Source of the DNA: Ramlibacter tataouinensis TTB310
Lineage (GTDB): Bacteria; Pseudomonadota; Gammaproteobacteria; Burkholderiales; Burkholderiaceae_C
DNA: 64,000 nt
Assembly: GCF_000215705.1 (NCBI RefSeq)
Contig: NC_015677.1
Span: forward strand, 2,120,001-2,184,000
Direction: 5' to 3'
The notes under the pieces are model-generated. The model had not been told where the DNA came from, ran no database searches, and saw only the letters and a list, made by a program, of their open reading frames with translations. The position numbers were made by a program, and so were the translations under genes. Every line of letters starts with the position of its first letter. Position 1 is the first letter of the stretch. Shown here piece by piece: positions 1 to 9,551 of the stretch.

Positions 1-357
1 GAGTTCCGCCGGCTCGGCATCCTGGACGAGCTGTTTCCCATGTGCCTGGCGGACATCCGCCAGCTGACGCAGCGGCTGGAAGCCTGCGCGGCCTCCGCGG
101 ACCGTGACGGCGCCTACATGGCCCTGCATTCGCTGCTGGGGGCCAGCGGCGAGATCGGGGCGCAGGCCCTGCACGAGACCGCCCAGGGATGCTACCGGGC
201 GCTGTCGCAGGGCGAATGGCCGCAGCCGCGCGACTGGCCGGCCCGCATCGCGGGGCTGGCGAGCGCCACCGAGGAGGCGGTGCTGGCTGCCTATGCGCTG
301 CGGCCGGCGGCGGCCGCGCCCGCGTCTCAGACCTCCAGCCACTCCTTGCGCGTGTAG
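1..357 (+). CDS. C-terminal Hpt domain of a hybrid histidine kinase (5' end outside window)
   Basis: The reading frame is open from base 1 and ends at 357, so only the last 118 residues are visible. They form a histidine-phosphotransfer domain. The phosphoacceptor motif is LHSLLGASGEIGA, which aligns with LHALLGMTGEVGA at the C-terminus of the hybrid kinase at 9551-12058. The flanking pattern (RLGILDELF against RLGLLDELV) also aligns, so the two proteins are paralogues in this domain. The expected role is accepting a phosphoryl group from a receiver domain and passing it on. The 3' end overlaps the convergent livF stop by about 31 bp. What senses the signal cannot be seen. Confidence 0.75.
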   Translation, partial: EFRRLGILDELFPMCLADIRQLTQRLEACAASADRDGAYMALHSLLGASGEIGAQALHETAQGCYRALSQGEWPQPRDWPARIAGLASATEEAVLAAYALRPAAAAPASQTSSHSLRV

Positions 358-1022
358 GCATCGGCCCGCAGGCCGTCGGGCGTTCCCTGGAACACGATGC
401 TGCCGTGGCCCATCACCAGGGCCCGATCGGAGATCGCCATCGCAATGGTGAGCTTCTGCTCGATCAGCAGCACCGAGATGCCCCGGGCTTTCAGCGCCTT
501 CAGGTAACCGCCCACCAGCTCGACGATCTTGGGCGCCAGCCCCTCGGTGGGCTCGTCGATGATGATGAGGTCGGGATCGCCCATCAGCGTGCGGCACAGC
601 GTCAGCATCTGCTGCTCGCCGCCCGACAGCACCCCCGCCTCGGTGTGCTGGCGCTCCTTCAGGCGCGGGAACATGCGGTACATGTCGTCGAACGACCAGC
701 GGCCGCTCTGCCCGGCGCGCTTTTGCCCCAGCATCAGGTTCTGGTGCACGGTGAGCTTGGGGAAGATGTCGCGGTTCTCCGGCACGTAGCCGATGCCCAG
801 ATGGGCGATCTCGTAAGGCTTCCTTCCCAGCGTCTGCCGGCCTTTCCAGGCCACGCTGCCGGTGCACTCGACCATGCCCATGACGGCCTTGGCCGTGGTC
901 GAGCGTCCCGAGCCATTGCGGCCCAGCAGGGCCACGATCTCGCCAGGCCGCACCTCGAAATTGACGCCATGCAGGACATGGCTCTTGCCGTAGAAGGCAT
1001 GCAGGTTGTCGACCTGGAGCAT
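327..1022 (-). CDS. livF: Branched-chain amino acid ABC transporter ATPase LivF
   Basis: Cytoplasmic ATPase subunit of a LivFGHMJ-type importer for branched-chain or related amino acids. It is 231 residues, the usual LivF size. The ABC signature LSGGE lies at 132-136, Walker B (DLIIIDEP) ends around 158, and a C-terminal VMGHGSIVF strand is typical of LivF. The Walker A loop reads GRNGSGRST at 34-42, with Arg40 where most ABC ATPases have Lys. The codon is CGC, so this is not a simple ambiguity. Its start lies 1 bp beyond the livG stop, so the two are translationally close. It is the last gene of the operon running leftward from livJ. Confidence 0.93.
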   Translation of the reverse strand: MLQVDNLHAFYGKSHVLHGVNFEVRPGEIVALLGRNGSGRSTTAKAVMGMVECTGSVAWKGRQTLGRKPYEIAHLGIGYVPENRDIFPKLTVHQNLMLGQKRAGQSGRWSFDDMYRMFPRLKERQHTEAGVLSGGEQQMLTLCRTLMGDPDLIIIDEPTEGLAPKIVELVGGYLKALKARGISVLLIEQKLTIAMAISDRALVMGHGSIVFQGTPDGLRADAYTRKEWLEV

Positions 1023-1023
1023 C

Positions 1024-1803
1024 TCAGTGGCCTCCCGGCGTCTCGGCCACGTGCGAGCCCAGGTAGGCTTCCTGCACGCGCTGGTTGGCCCGCACGTTCT
1101 CGGGCGTGTCGAAGGCGATGACCTCGCCGTAGACCACCACCGCGATCCTGTCGGCCAGCCCGAACACCACGCCCATGTCGTGCTCCACCGTCAGCAGCGT
1201 CTTGCCCACCGTCACTTCCTTGATCAGCTCGATGAAGCGCCGGGTCTCGCTCCTGCTCATGCCGGCTGTGGGCTCGTCCAGCAGGATCACGCTGGCGCCG
1301 CCGCCGATGGTGATGCCGACCTCCAGCGCGCGCTGCTCGGCGTAGGTGAGGTTCATCGCGAGCACGTCGCGCTTCTTGTCCAGCCGGATCATTTCCATCA
1401 GCCGGTCGGCGCGCTCGTTGGCGTCGTCGAGGTCGGCCAGGAACTTCAGGAAGGTGTAGCGGTAGCCCAGGCTCCACAGCACGCTGCAGCGCAGGTTCTC
1501 GAAGACGCTGAGTTTGGGGAAGATGTTGGTGATCTGGAAGCTGCGCGACAGGCCCATGCGGTTGATCTCGAATGGCCGCTTGCCGTCGATGCGCTGCCCG
1601 TGCAGCAGGACCTGCCCGCTGGTCGGCTCGAAACGTCCACTGACGAGGTTGAACAGCGTGGACTTGCCGGCACCGTTGGGCCCGATCACGGCGATGCGCT
1701 CGCCGGGCGCCACCGCCAGGTTGGCGCCGCGGATGATCTCGGTCTTGCCGAAGCTCTTGCGCAGGTCTTTCAATTCGAGCGCGTAGGTCGAAGCGGCCGT
1801 CAT
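1024..1803 (-). CDS. livG: Branched-chain amino acid ABC transporter ATPase LivG
   Basis: Second ATPase of the same importer, 259 residues. Walker A is canonical (GPNGAGKST, 41-49), the signature is LTYAEQ near 152-157, and Walker B is VILLDEP near 172-178. The extended insert between Walker A and the signature, and the C-terminal AYLG motif, are LivG hallmarks. The start chosen is the ATG whose first bases overlap the livM stop as ATGA, which implies translational coupling. With its normal Walker A, it may compensate for the Lys-to-Arg change in its partner LivF. Confidence 0.94.
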   Translation of the reverse strand: MTAASTYALELKDLRKSFGKTEIIRGANLAVAPGERIAVIGPNGAGKSTLFNLVSGRFEPTSGQVLLHGQRIDGKRPFEINRMGLSRSFQITNIFPKLSVFENLRCSVLWSLGYRYTFLKFLADLDDANERADRLMEMIRLDKKRDVLAMNLTYAEQRALEVGITIGGGASVILLDEPTAGMSRSETRRFIELIKEVTVGKTLLTVEHDMGVVFGLADRIAVVVYGEVIAFDTPENVRANQRVQEAYLGSHVAETPGGH

Positions 1804-3092
1804 GAGAGGGCCTCGCGACGCTTGATCTCCTTCTCTATGTACTCCTGGATCTCGCCCCATTGCCGGCTGAACTGGCGCCGCGCGAGCTCGAACAGGCCGA
1901 TGCCGGTGAGCATGACGAAGGCCGAGCCGAACCAGCTGTCCACGCTCCTGGGATCCAGCGCCGCGCCCATGAACTTCACCGTGCCGCCCGGCAGCGAACT
2001 CAGCTGCAGGTGGTAGACCATCTCGACGATCGCCGCGCCGCCGGCCATGGCCACCAGAGCGCAGAAGGCCAGGGCCAGGTAGCTCACCCACAGGGGTCGG
2101 AGCCTGCCGAAGGCGGCGACGCGCAGGTTCATCATGATCAGGCTGGCGACGCCGCCGGGCGCGTACATCACCATGAACAGGAAGATGAGTCCCAGGTACA
2201 GCAGCCAGGCGGCCGTGAACTCGCTGAAGAGGATGAAGGCCAGCACCATCAGGATGGCCCCGATGATGGGGCCGAAGAAGAAGGTGGCGCCGCCCAGGAA
2301 GGTGAACAGCAGGTAGGCGCCCGAGCGGGCGGCGCCGACCACCTCGGCGGTCACGATCTCGAAGTTCAGCGCGGCCAGGCCGCCGGAGATGCCCGCGAAG
2401 AAGCCGGCGGTGATGAAGGCCAGGTAGCGGACCTTCTGCGTGTCATAGCCGATGAACTCGACGCGCTCGGGGTTGTCGCGCACGGCGTTGAGGATGCGGC
2501 CCAGCGGCGTGCGCGTGAAGGCGAACATGGCGGCCACCGAGACGAAGGTGTAGGCCGCGATCAGGTAGTACACCTGGATGGGCGGGCCGAAGTTGATGCC
2601 CAGGAAAGGCTTGCCGACCACGCGGTTGGCGTTGATGCCGCCCTCGCCGCCGAAGAACTCGGGCACCATCAGGGACATGGCGAACACCAGCTCGCCGATG
2701 CCCAGCGTGATCATCGCGAACGTCGTGCCGGACTTCTTGGTGGTGACGTAGCCCAGCAAGGCCGCGAACCCCATGCCGGCCAGGCCGCCCACCAGCGGGA
2801 TGGTGACCACCGGCAGCGGCAGGGAGCCGCTGGCCACCTGGTTGAGTGCGTGGATGGCAAGGTAGGAGCCCAGGCCGGTGTAGACGGCATGGCCGAAACT
2901 CAGCATGCCGCCCTGCCCCAGCAGGATGTTGTAGGACAGGCAGGCGATGATGGCGATGCCCATCTGCGAGAGCATGGTGATGGACAGCCCGCTGGTGAAG
3001 ACCAGCGGCGCGAACACCAGCGCCAGGGCGAACAGGCTCCAGATCAGCCAGCGGCCGATGTTGAGCGGCTTGAACTCGTAATACTGTTTCAT
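1800..3092 (-). CDS. livM: Branched-chain amino acid ABC transporter permease LivM
   Basis: Inner-membrane permease of 430 residues with many hydrophobic segments. The loop around GRILNAVRDNPERVEFIGYD is the conserved cytoplasmic coupling region that contacts the ATPases. LivM family members are usually 300-430 residues; this one sits at the long end because of an extra C-terminal membrane region and a charged tail (WGEIQEYIEKEIKRREALS). It overlaps livG by 4 bp and begins 3 bp after the livH stop. Confidence 0.92.
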   Translation of the reverse strand: MKQYYEFKPLNIGRWLIWSLFALALVFAPLVFTSGLSITMLSQMGIAIIACLSYNILLGQGGMLSFGHAVYTGLGSYLAIHALNQVASGSLPLPVVTIPLVGGLAGMGFAALLGYVTTKKSGTTFAMITLGIGELVFAMSLMVPEFFGGEGGINANRVVGKPFLGINFGPPIQVYYLIAAYTFVSVAAMFAFTRTPLGRILNAVRDNPERVEFIGYDTQKVRYLAFITAGFFAGISGGLAALNFEIVTAEVVGAARSGAYLLFTFLGGATFFFGPIIGAILMVLAFILFSEFTAAWLLYLGLIFLFMVMYAPGGVASLIMMNLRVAAFGRLRPLWVSYLALAFCALVAMAGGAAIVEMVYHLQLSSLPGGTVKFMGAALDPRSVDSWFGSAFVMLTGIGLFELARRQFSRQWGEIQEYIEKEIKRREALS

Positions 3093-3095
3093 GCG

Positions 3096-4130
3096 TCAGC
3101 CCTCGCGCGTGCCCAGCAGGCCCTTGGGACGGAAGATGAGGATCAGGACCAGCAGAAGGTACGGGAGGATGGGCGCCACCTGCGACAGGGTCATCTTCAC
3201 CAGCGAATTGCCCTGCACGGCGCTGCCCAGGGGGATGCCGACCTGCGCGGCCAGCGAGCCGATGGAATAGTCGAAGGCCACGGCGAAGGTCTGGACGACG
3301 CCGATCAGCAGGGACGCGAGGAAGGCGCCGGACAGCGACCCCAGGCCGCCCACCACCACCACCACGAAGATGACCGAGCCGACGGTCGCCGCCATGGAGG
3401 GCTCGGTCAGGAAGGTGCTGCCGCCGATCACGCCCGCCAGCCCCGCCAGGGCCGTGCCGGCCCCGAACACCAGCATGAAGACCCGCGGCACGTTGTGCCC
3501 CAGGGACTCCACCGCTTCGGGGTGCGTCAGCGCCGCCTGGATCACCAGCCCGATGCGCGAGCGCGTCAGCAGCAGCCACACCGACAGCAGCATCACCAGC
3601 GCGATCAGCATCATGAAGCCCCGCGTCGCCGGGAACGGCGAGCAGACCACCCGCACGGCCGCATCCGCGGCGTTGCACAGGCTGGCCGGGGCCGCGCCCC
3701 ACAGCACGCTCAGCCCGTTCACCGCGTGGTTGACCAGGGTGAACGCCGGGCCCTGCAGCAGCTCCGGCGGGCGGAACTCGACGGCCAGGCGCCCCCAGAC
3801 GAGCTGGACGACCTCCACCACCACATAGGACAGGCCGAAGGTGATGAGCAGCTCGGGGACGTGGCCGTACTTGTGGACCTTGCGCAGGAAGGTGCGTTCG
3901 AACAGGGCGCCCAGCACGCCCACCAGCAGCGGCGCGATGAACACGGCGGGCCAGAAGCCGATCAACCGGGACGTGCTGTAGCCGATGTAGGCTCCCAGCA
4001 TGTAGAAGCTGGCGTGCGCGAAATTGAGCACGCCCATCATGCTGAAGATCAGGGTCAGCCCCGAGCTGAGCATGAACAGCAGCAAGCCGTAGCTCAACCC
4101 GTTGAGCAGGGAAATGATCAGGAACTCCAT
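3096..4130 (-). CDS. livH: Branched-chain amino acid ABC transporter permease LivH
   Basis: Second inner-membrane permease, 344 residues. The N-terminus (MEFLIISLLNGLSYGLLLFM) and the GLTLIFSMMGVLNFAHASFYMLG stretch are characteristic of LivH. A periplasmic insertion around residues 125-165 with two Cys makes it somewhat longer than the E. coli protein (about 308). It is the first gene after the livJ terminator hairpin, so the permease and ATPase genes are probably expressed at a lower level than the binding protein. Confidence 0.92.
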   Translation of the reverse strand: MEFLIISLLNGLSYGLLLFMLSSGLTLIFSMMGVLNFAHASFYMLGAYIGYSTSRLIGFWPAVFIAPLLVGVLGALFERTFLRKVHKYGHVPELLITFGLSYVVVEVVQLVWGRLAVEFRPPELLQGPAFTLVNHAVNGLSVLWGAAPASLCNAADAAVRVVCSPFPATRGFMMLIALVMLLSVWLLLTRSRIGLVIQAALTHPEAVESLGHNVPRVFMLVFGAGTALAGLAGVIGGSTFLTEPSMAATVGSVIFVVVVVGGLGSLSGAFLASLLIGVVQTFAVAFDYSIGSLAAQVGIPLGSAVQGNSLVKMTLSQVAPILPYLLLVLILIFRPKGLLGTREG

Positions 4131-4152
4131 GTCGACCGATTCCGGTGGCCGG

Positions 4153-4195
4153 CAAAAACAAGGAGCCCGATACGGTGCACCCGTATGGGCTCCTT
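4153..4195 (-). terminator. Intercistronic intrinsic terminator between livJ and livH
   Basis: A 9-bp arm AAGGAGCCC (4160-4168) pairs with GGGCTCCTT (4187-4195). An inner ATACGG/CCGTAT stem (4170-4175 with 4181-4186) closes a 5-nt loop, with one bulged base. Read on the minus strand, the hairpin is followed by TGTTTTTG, a short U-tract. It lies inside the operon, 16 bp downstream of the livJ stop, so it probably acts as a partial terminator or RNA 3'-end stabiliser that favours livJ over livHMGF. Confidence 0.8.
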
Positions 4196-4211
4196 CTTGC
4201 CGGAGGCAGCG

Positions 4212-5447
4212 TCAGGAAGGACGCTTCATCTGGCAGCTGGTGGGCGTGCTGGATACGTAGTTCGGGAATTCCTTCACCGGCGCCAGCGTCATCCCCGTGT
4301 TCTCGGGGCTGTAGGGGTACTTCTTGTCGGCCTTCTGCCAGACGGAGATGTACAGCGGCTGCTGCAACTGGTGGTCGGCCTTGCGCATCTCGACCTCGCC
4401 GTTGAAGCTCTTGACCTTGATGCCCTCCAGGGCGGCGGCCACCTTGACCGGGTCGGTCGACTTGGCCTGGGCCATGGCGGCGCCCAGCGTCTCGAAGATG
4501 CGGATGGTCGAGCCGGTGTAGAAGTCGTCGTTGTACTTCTGCTTGAACTCGGCCATCCACTTGTCCATCTGGCCGCCCATGTTGTAGTGGCTGTAGGCGA
4601 CCTGGTACACCCGACCCGCGCCGTTCTGGCCCAGGGAACTGGGCGTGCCGGTCACACCGGCGTAGTAGGTGAAGAACTTGCCGTTGAAGCCGCCTTCGTT
4701 GGCCGCCTTGATCAGCAGCGACAGGTCCGAGCCCCAGTTGCCGGTGATGACGGTGTCGGCGCCGGAGGCCTTGATCTTGGCGATGTAGGGCGCGAAGTCG
4801 CGCACCTGGGCCAGCGGATGCAGGTCCTCGCCGACGATCTTGATGTCGGGGCGCTTGCGCGCCAGCGTCTCCTTGGCGTACTTGGCCACCTGCACGCCGT
4901 GCGAGTAGTTCTGCCCGAGGATGTAGACGTTCTTGATGTCCTTCTGGTCCACCATGAAGCTGGACATCGCCTCCATCTTCATGGAGGTGTCGGCGTCGAA
5001 GCGGAAGTGCCAGTAGCTGCACTTGCTGTTGGTGAGGTCCGGGTCGACCGCGGCGTCGTTGAGGTACAGGACCTCCTTGCCGGGATTGCGCTCGTTGTGC
5101 TTGTTGATCGCATCCACCAGGGCCAGCGCCACGGACGATCCGTTGCCTTGGATGATGTAGCGGGCACCCTGGTCGATGGCCGCCTTCAGCGCGTTGAGGC
5201 TCTCGGCCGGGCTCAGCTTGTTGTCGATGAGGGTGACCTCGAACTTCACGCCCGCCGGGTTGCCCGCGCCGCTGAACTTCTCGGCGAAGAACTGGTAGCC
5301 CTTGCCCTGGCTGACGCCCACCGGCCCCAGCAGGCCGGTCAACGGGTCGATCCGGACCATCTTCACGGTCTCGCCCTTCTGGGCGAACGACGTGCCGGTG
5401 GCAGCCAGCACCGCGGCGGCAACGAGGGCTTTCAACGCGAACTTCAT
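4212..5447 (-). CDS. livJ: Branched-chain amino acid ABC transporter periplasmic binding protein
   Basis: Periplasmic type-I solute-binding protein of 411 residues, the receptor for the LivFGHM importer. It has a signal peptide (MKFALKALVAAAVLAATGTSFAQ). The mature part follows the family order: an early GPVGVSQGKGYQFF helix, then DGVITGNWGSD-like and ITGNW ligand-domain motifs. The start was chosen because ATG at 5447 follows a good Shine-Dalgarno sequence (AGGAGACAAGC) and gives a clean signal peptide; an upstream in-frame ATG would put 18 residues before it. The ligand cannot be read from sequence; the family takes Leu/Ile/Val, other amino acids, amides or aromatic acids. Confidence 0.9.
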   Translation of the reverse strand: MKFALKALVAAAVLAATGTSFAQKGETVKMVRIDPLTGLLGPVGVSQGKGYQFFAEKFSGAGNPAGVKFEVTLIDNKLSPAESLNALKAAIDQGARYIIQGNGSSVALALVDAINKHNERNPGKEVLYLNDAAVDPDLTNSKCSYWHFRFDADTSMKMEAMSSFMVDQKDIKNVYILGQNYSHGVQVAKYAKETLARKRPDIKIVGEDLHPLAQVRDFAPYIAKIKASGADTVITGNWGSDLSLLIKAANEGGFNGKFFTYYAGVTGTPSSLGQNGAGRVYQVAYSHYNMGGQMDKWMAEFKQKYNDDFYTGSTIRIFETLGAAMAQAKSTDPVKVAAALEGIKVKSFNGEVEMRKADHQLQQPLYISVWQKADKKYPYSPENTGMTLAPVKEFPNYVSSTPTSCQMKRPS

Positions 5448-5562
5448 GCTTGTCTCCTGGAAGCGAACAGCGCGCAGGGTAATGGTTTTTGTGCAGCGCA
5501 ACGCTCAGGGATTGCCCGTAAGCCGCCAGTCCGCTATCGCCCAGGTGACATGCGGACGCGGC

Positions 5563-7191
<1,629 letters not shown>

Positions 7192-7360
7192 GGGAAGTGT
7201 CTCCTATGAAATTTCTTGTGGATGGAACGGCCTCCATCCTAAGCCGTCGCACGGCGGCCGGCCAAGGCTCGGGAATGCGTGAAAGCCCTGCCGTCGCTGC
7301 ACGCCGCACTTGTGGCCCGCGCCCGAAGAAAATATGCTCCTCCTTTCACCCCTACACGCC

Positions 7361-8395
7361 ATGAGCGAGCACCGGTCCCTCCCCTCCGCCCCCAGAGAGC
7401 TAGAGCTGCGCGCCGCGCGGGCCGTGATCGCCCGCGAACTGGGAACCGAGCAGCTCGCGCGCCTGCACGCGCCCAACCTGGCGCTCGACCTGGCCGCCAT
7501 CGTCGGCTCCATCGCATTGTTCCTGGTTTGCGCCTGGAAGCTCGCGACCGGCAGCTTCAAGGATCCTCTCTGGTGGTTGTGCCTGGTCGTGCAGGGCAAC
7601 CTGATCATCGTGATGGCCATCCTCAACCACGATGCATTCGTCCATCGCAAGTTGTTCCCGCAGCGGCTTCGATGGGTTGTCTCCTCGGTCCTTGCCTGGC
7701 CGGCGCAGCTGCGAAGCGCGCTTTACGAGAGCCAGCACCTGAAGCATCACCGCGCCCTGGGTACGGACGGCGATACCGAGATGCACAAGCAAGGCATAGA
7801 CACCCGCCTGAGGCGGCTGGTCTACGCGACACCGGCCCTAATCGCATATCGCGCCATCTTCTACCGGTCGCTGGTGTCGCAACAGCGGCAGACACTGCCC
7901 GCCGACCCGCAAAAACCGCCGCAGGCGCGTGCGGCACACGGCGACGAGACGCGCCTGCGTTGGGAGAAATCCACGCGTTATGTGATCTGGGGGCTGGTAG
8001 CCGCGAGCGCGGCATGGGATTGGCGATTGGTCGTGTTCGGATACCTGCTACCTTTCGCCGTCGTGACTCCGCCGCTGAACACGGTGCGCATCGTGCTGGA
8101 GCATTTCGACCTGGATCGGAACAACCCGCTGTGGGTGGGCACCTTTTATCGCACAGGATTGTTCACCCGCGTGATGTTCTGGTGGGGAACTGGCGATTGC
8201 CACCTCGTGCATCACTACTACGCCAACATCCCTTTCTACCGGATGCCGGCAGCACTGCGTCTGGTGCGCCCCATCCTTCAACGCGAAGGCGTGTACGAGC
8301 ACCGCTCGCTGCTGCGGCTGCTTTGGCAGTGGTTCTCCGCGTCGCGCGGACACTGGTCCGTGCCGCCTGGTTCTGCGCCGGTCAAGTCGTCTTGA
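7361..8395 (+). CDS. Fatty acid desaturase-fold membrane protein
   Basis: Integral-membrane di-iron protein of the fatty acid desaturase/hydroxylase superfamily, 344 residues from the start used. Histidine boxes are visible in order: H90-DAFV-H95, HLKHH (126-130), and HLVHH (281-285), plus H248. Hydrophobic segments lie near 42-60, 70-88, 105-118 and 205-240. The start is uncertain: ATG at 7361 has no clear Shine-Dalgarno sequence, and ATG at 7334 is also in frame. It converges on the REC-kinase with a 14-bp overlap. Its position beside a sensor kinase and an acyltransferase-type signal synthase suggests it could modify a lipid-derived signal, but that is inference; membrane phospholipid desaturation is the default. 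Confidence 0.85.
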   Translation: MSEHRSLPSAPRELELRAARAVIARELGTEQLARLHAPNLALDLAAIVGSIALFLVCAWKLATGSFKDPLWWLCLVVQGNLIIVMAILNHDAFVHRKLFPQRLRWVVSSVLAWPAQLRSALYESQHLKHHRALGTDGDTEMHKQGIDTRLRRLVYATPALIAYRAIFYRSLVSQQRQTLPADPQKPPQARAAHGDETRLRWEKSTRYVIWGLVAASAAWDWRLVVFGYLLPFAVVTPPLNTVRIVLEHFDLDRNNPLWVGTFYRTGLFTRVMFWWGTGDCHLVHHYYANIPFYRMPAALRLVRPILQREGVYEHRSLLRLLWQWFSASRGHWSVPPGSAPVKSS

Positions 8396-9551
8396 AGTAG
8401 AGCGACACCTTCGTTCCGGCGCCCAGCACCGAGTCCACGGCGATGCTGCCGCCTATGGACTCCATCACCCGCCGGCAGAACATCAGGCCCATGCCATTGC
8501 CGCCGGACTGAGCCCGGGTCGTGACGGGTTCGCGCGTCAGGCGAGCCAGCACCTGCGGCGGGATGCCGGGGCCGTTGTCCTCGAATCGGATGCAAGCGCG
8601 CACGGGCCCGCCGACCTCAAGCTCCCGCCCGACGCGGATGTGCAGCCTGGGCGCGGCGTGGCCACGCAACGCCTGCAGCGCGTTCTTGGCCAGGGTGCAC
8701 AGCACCAGGTACAGCAGGTCGCGCCGGCCCGGCAGCTGGAAATCGTGCTCGATGTCGCGGCTGACCCAGGAACGCTCACTGTTTTCGAAGGGGAACTCGT
8801 CGAGCAGGGCGTCGACCAGGCTGCTGCCGCTGACCGTCTGCGGCGCCACGCCCGGATAGGCATCACGCGCCGACTGGACGAAGGTGGACACCAGGGACTG
8901 GCAGTACAGCGCGCGCCGCTCGGCGCTTTCCAGGGCAGCCAGCACCTCGCCGGCGCGATGCTCGGTGATCCTGGCGATGCCAGGCTCCTCGCCCGGCGCG
9001 GGCCGCACGTAGCGGCTGGCCAGCGTCCCCACCAGGCCGCGGACGGTGGCCAGCGGCGTGTTGAGCTCGTGCGCCAGGAACCCCAGCGTTTCCCGCAGCG
9101 CGGTGAGCCGCCCCTCGTTCAAGGCGCGCTCCATCGCCTGCGCCCGGTGCAGCGCCACCGCCTCCCGCAAGGCATCGCGGGTGGATGCCTCATCCAGGGG
9201 CTTCTCCAGGATGCGCAGCACCCTGCCCTGGTTCACCGCGGCGATGGCGACGTCCTTCTCGGCATAGGCGGTGGCCAGCAGCCGGATGACGTGCCGATGA
9301 TCGCGCTGGACGGCCCGCAGCAGCTTCATGCCGTCCTGCTGCGGCATCCGGTAGTCGGTCACCAGCACTGCGATCTCCTCGTGCCCGCGCAGGACGGCCA
9401 GGGCCTCGTCGGCGCTGGCCGAGGTCAGGATGTTGAATTCGTCGCCGAAGGCCCGGGCGAACCACTTGCGCGACATCGACTCGTCGTCGACGAACAGTAC
9501 CGTGCTGCCCACGGGGGTCTCGGCAGCTGTCGGCATGGGTGAAGCTTCCAT
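8382..9551 (-). CDS. Response-regulator/histidine-kinase (REC-HisKA-HATPase)
   Basis: Cytosolic protein of 389 residues with no membrane segment. The N-terminal receiver domain has the acidic pair VDDE near 21-24, phosphoacceptor Asp66 (VTDYRMP) and Lys117 (EKPLDE). It is followed by a HisKA helix with His161 (FLAHELNTPL) and an ATPase domain with N-box KNALQAL, G1 EDNGPGIP and G2 GGNGMGLMFC. The ATG overlaps the stop of the upstream hybrid kinase by one base (TGATG), so the two are translationally coupled. A plausible circuit is phosphotransfer from the partner's Hpt to this receiver, which then controls this kinase. No DNA-binding output domain is present, so the final regulator must lie elsewhere. 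Confidence 0.88.
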   Translation of the reverse strand: MEASPMPTAAETPVGSTVLFVDDESMSRKWFARAFGDEFNILTSASADEALAVLRGHEEIAVLVTDYRMPQQDGMKLLRAVQRDHRHVIRLLATAYAEKDVAIAAVNQGRVLRILEKPLDEASTRDALREAVALHRAQAMERALNEGRLTALRETLGFLAHELNTPLATVRGLVGTLASRYVRPAPGEEPGIARITEHRAGEVLAALESAERRALYCQSLVSTFVQSARDAYPGVAPQTVSGSSLVDALLDEFPFENSERSWVSRDIEHDFQLPGRRDLLYLVLCTLAKNALQALRGHAAPRLHIRVGRELEVGGPVRACIRFEDNGPGIPPQVLARLTREPVTTRAQSGGNGMGLMFCRRVMESIGGSIAVDSVLGAGTKVSLYFKTT

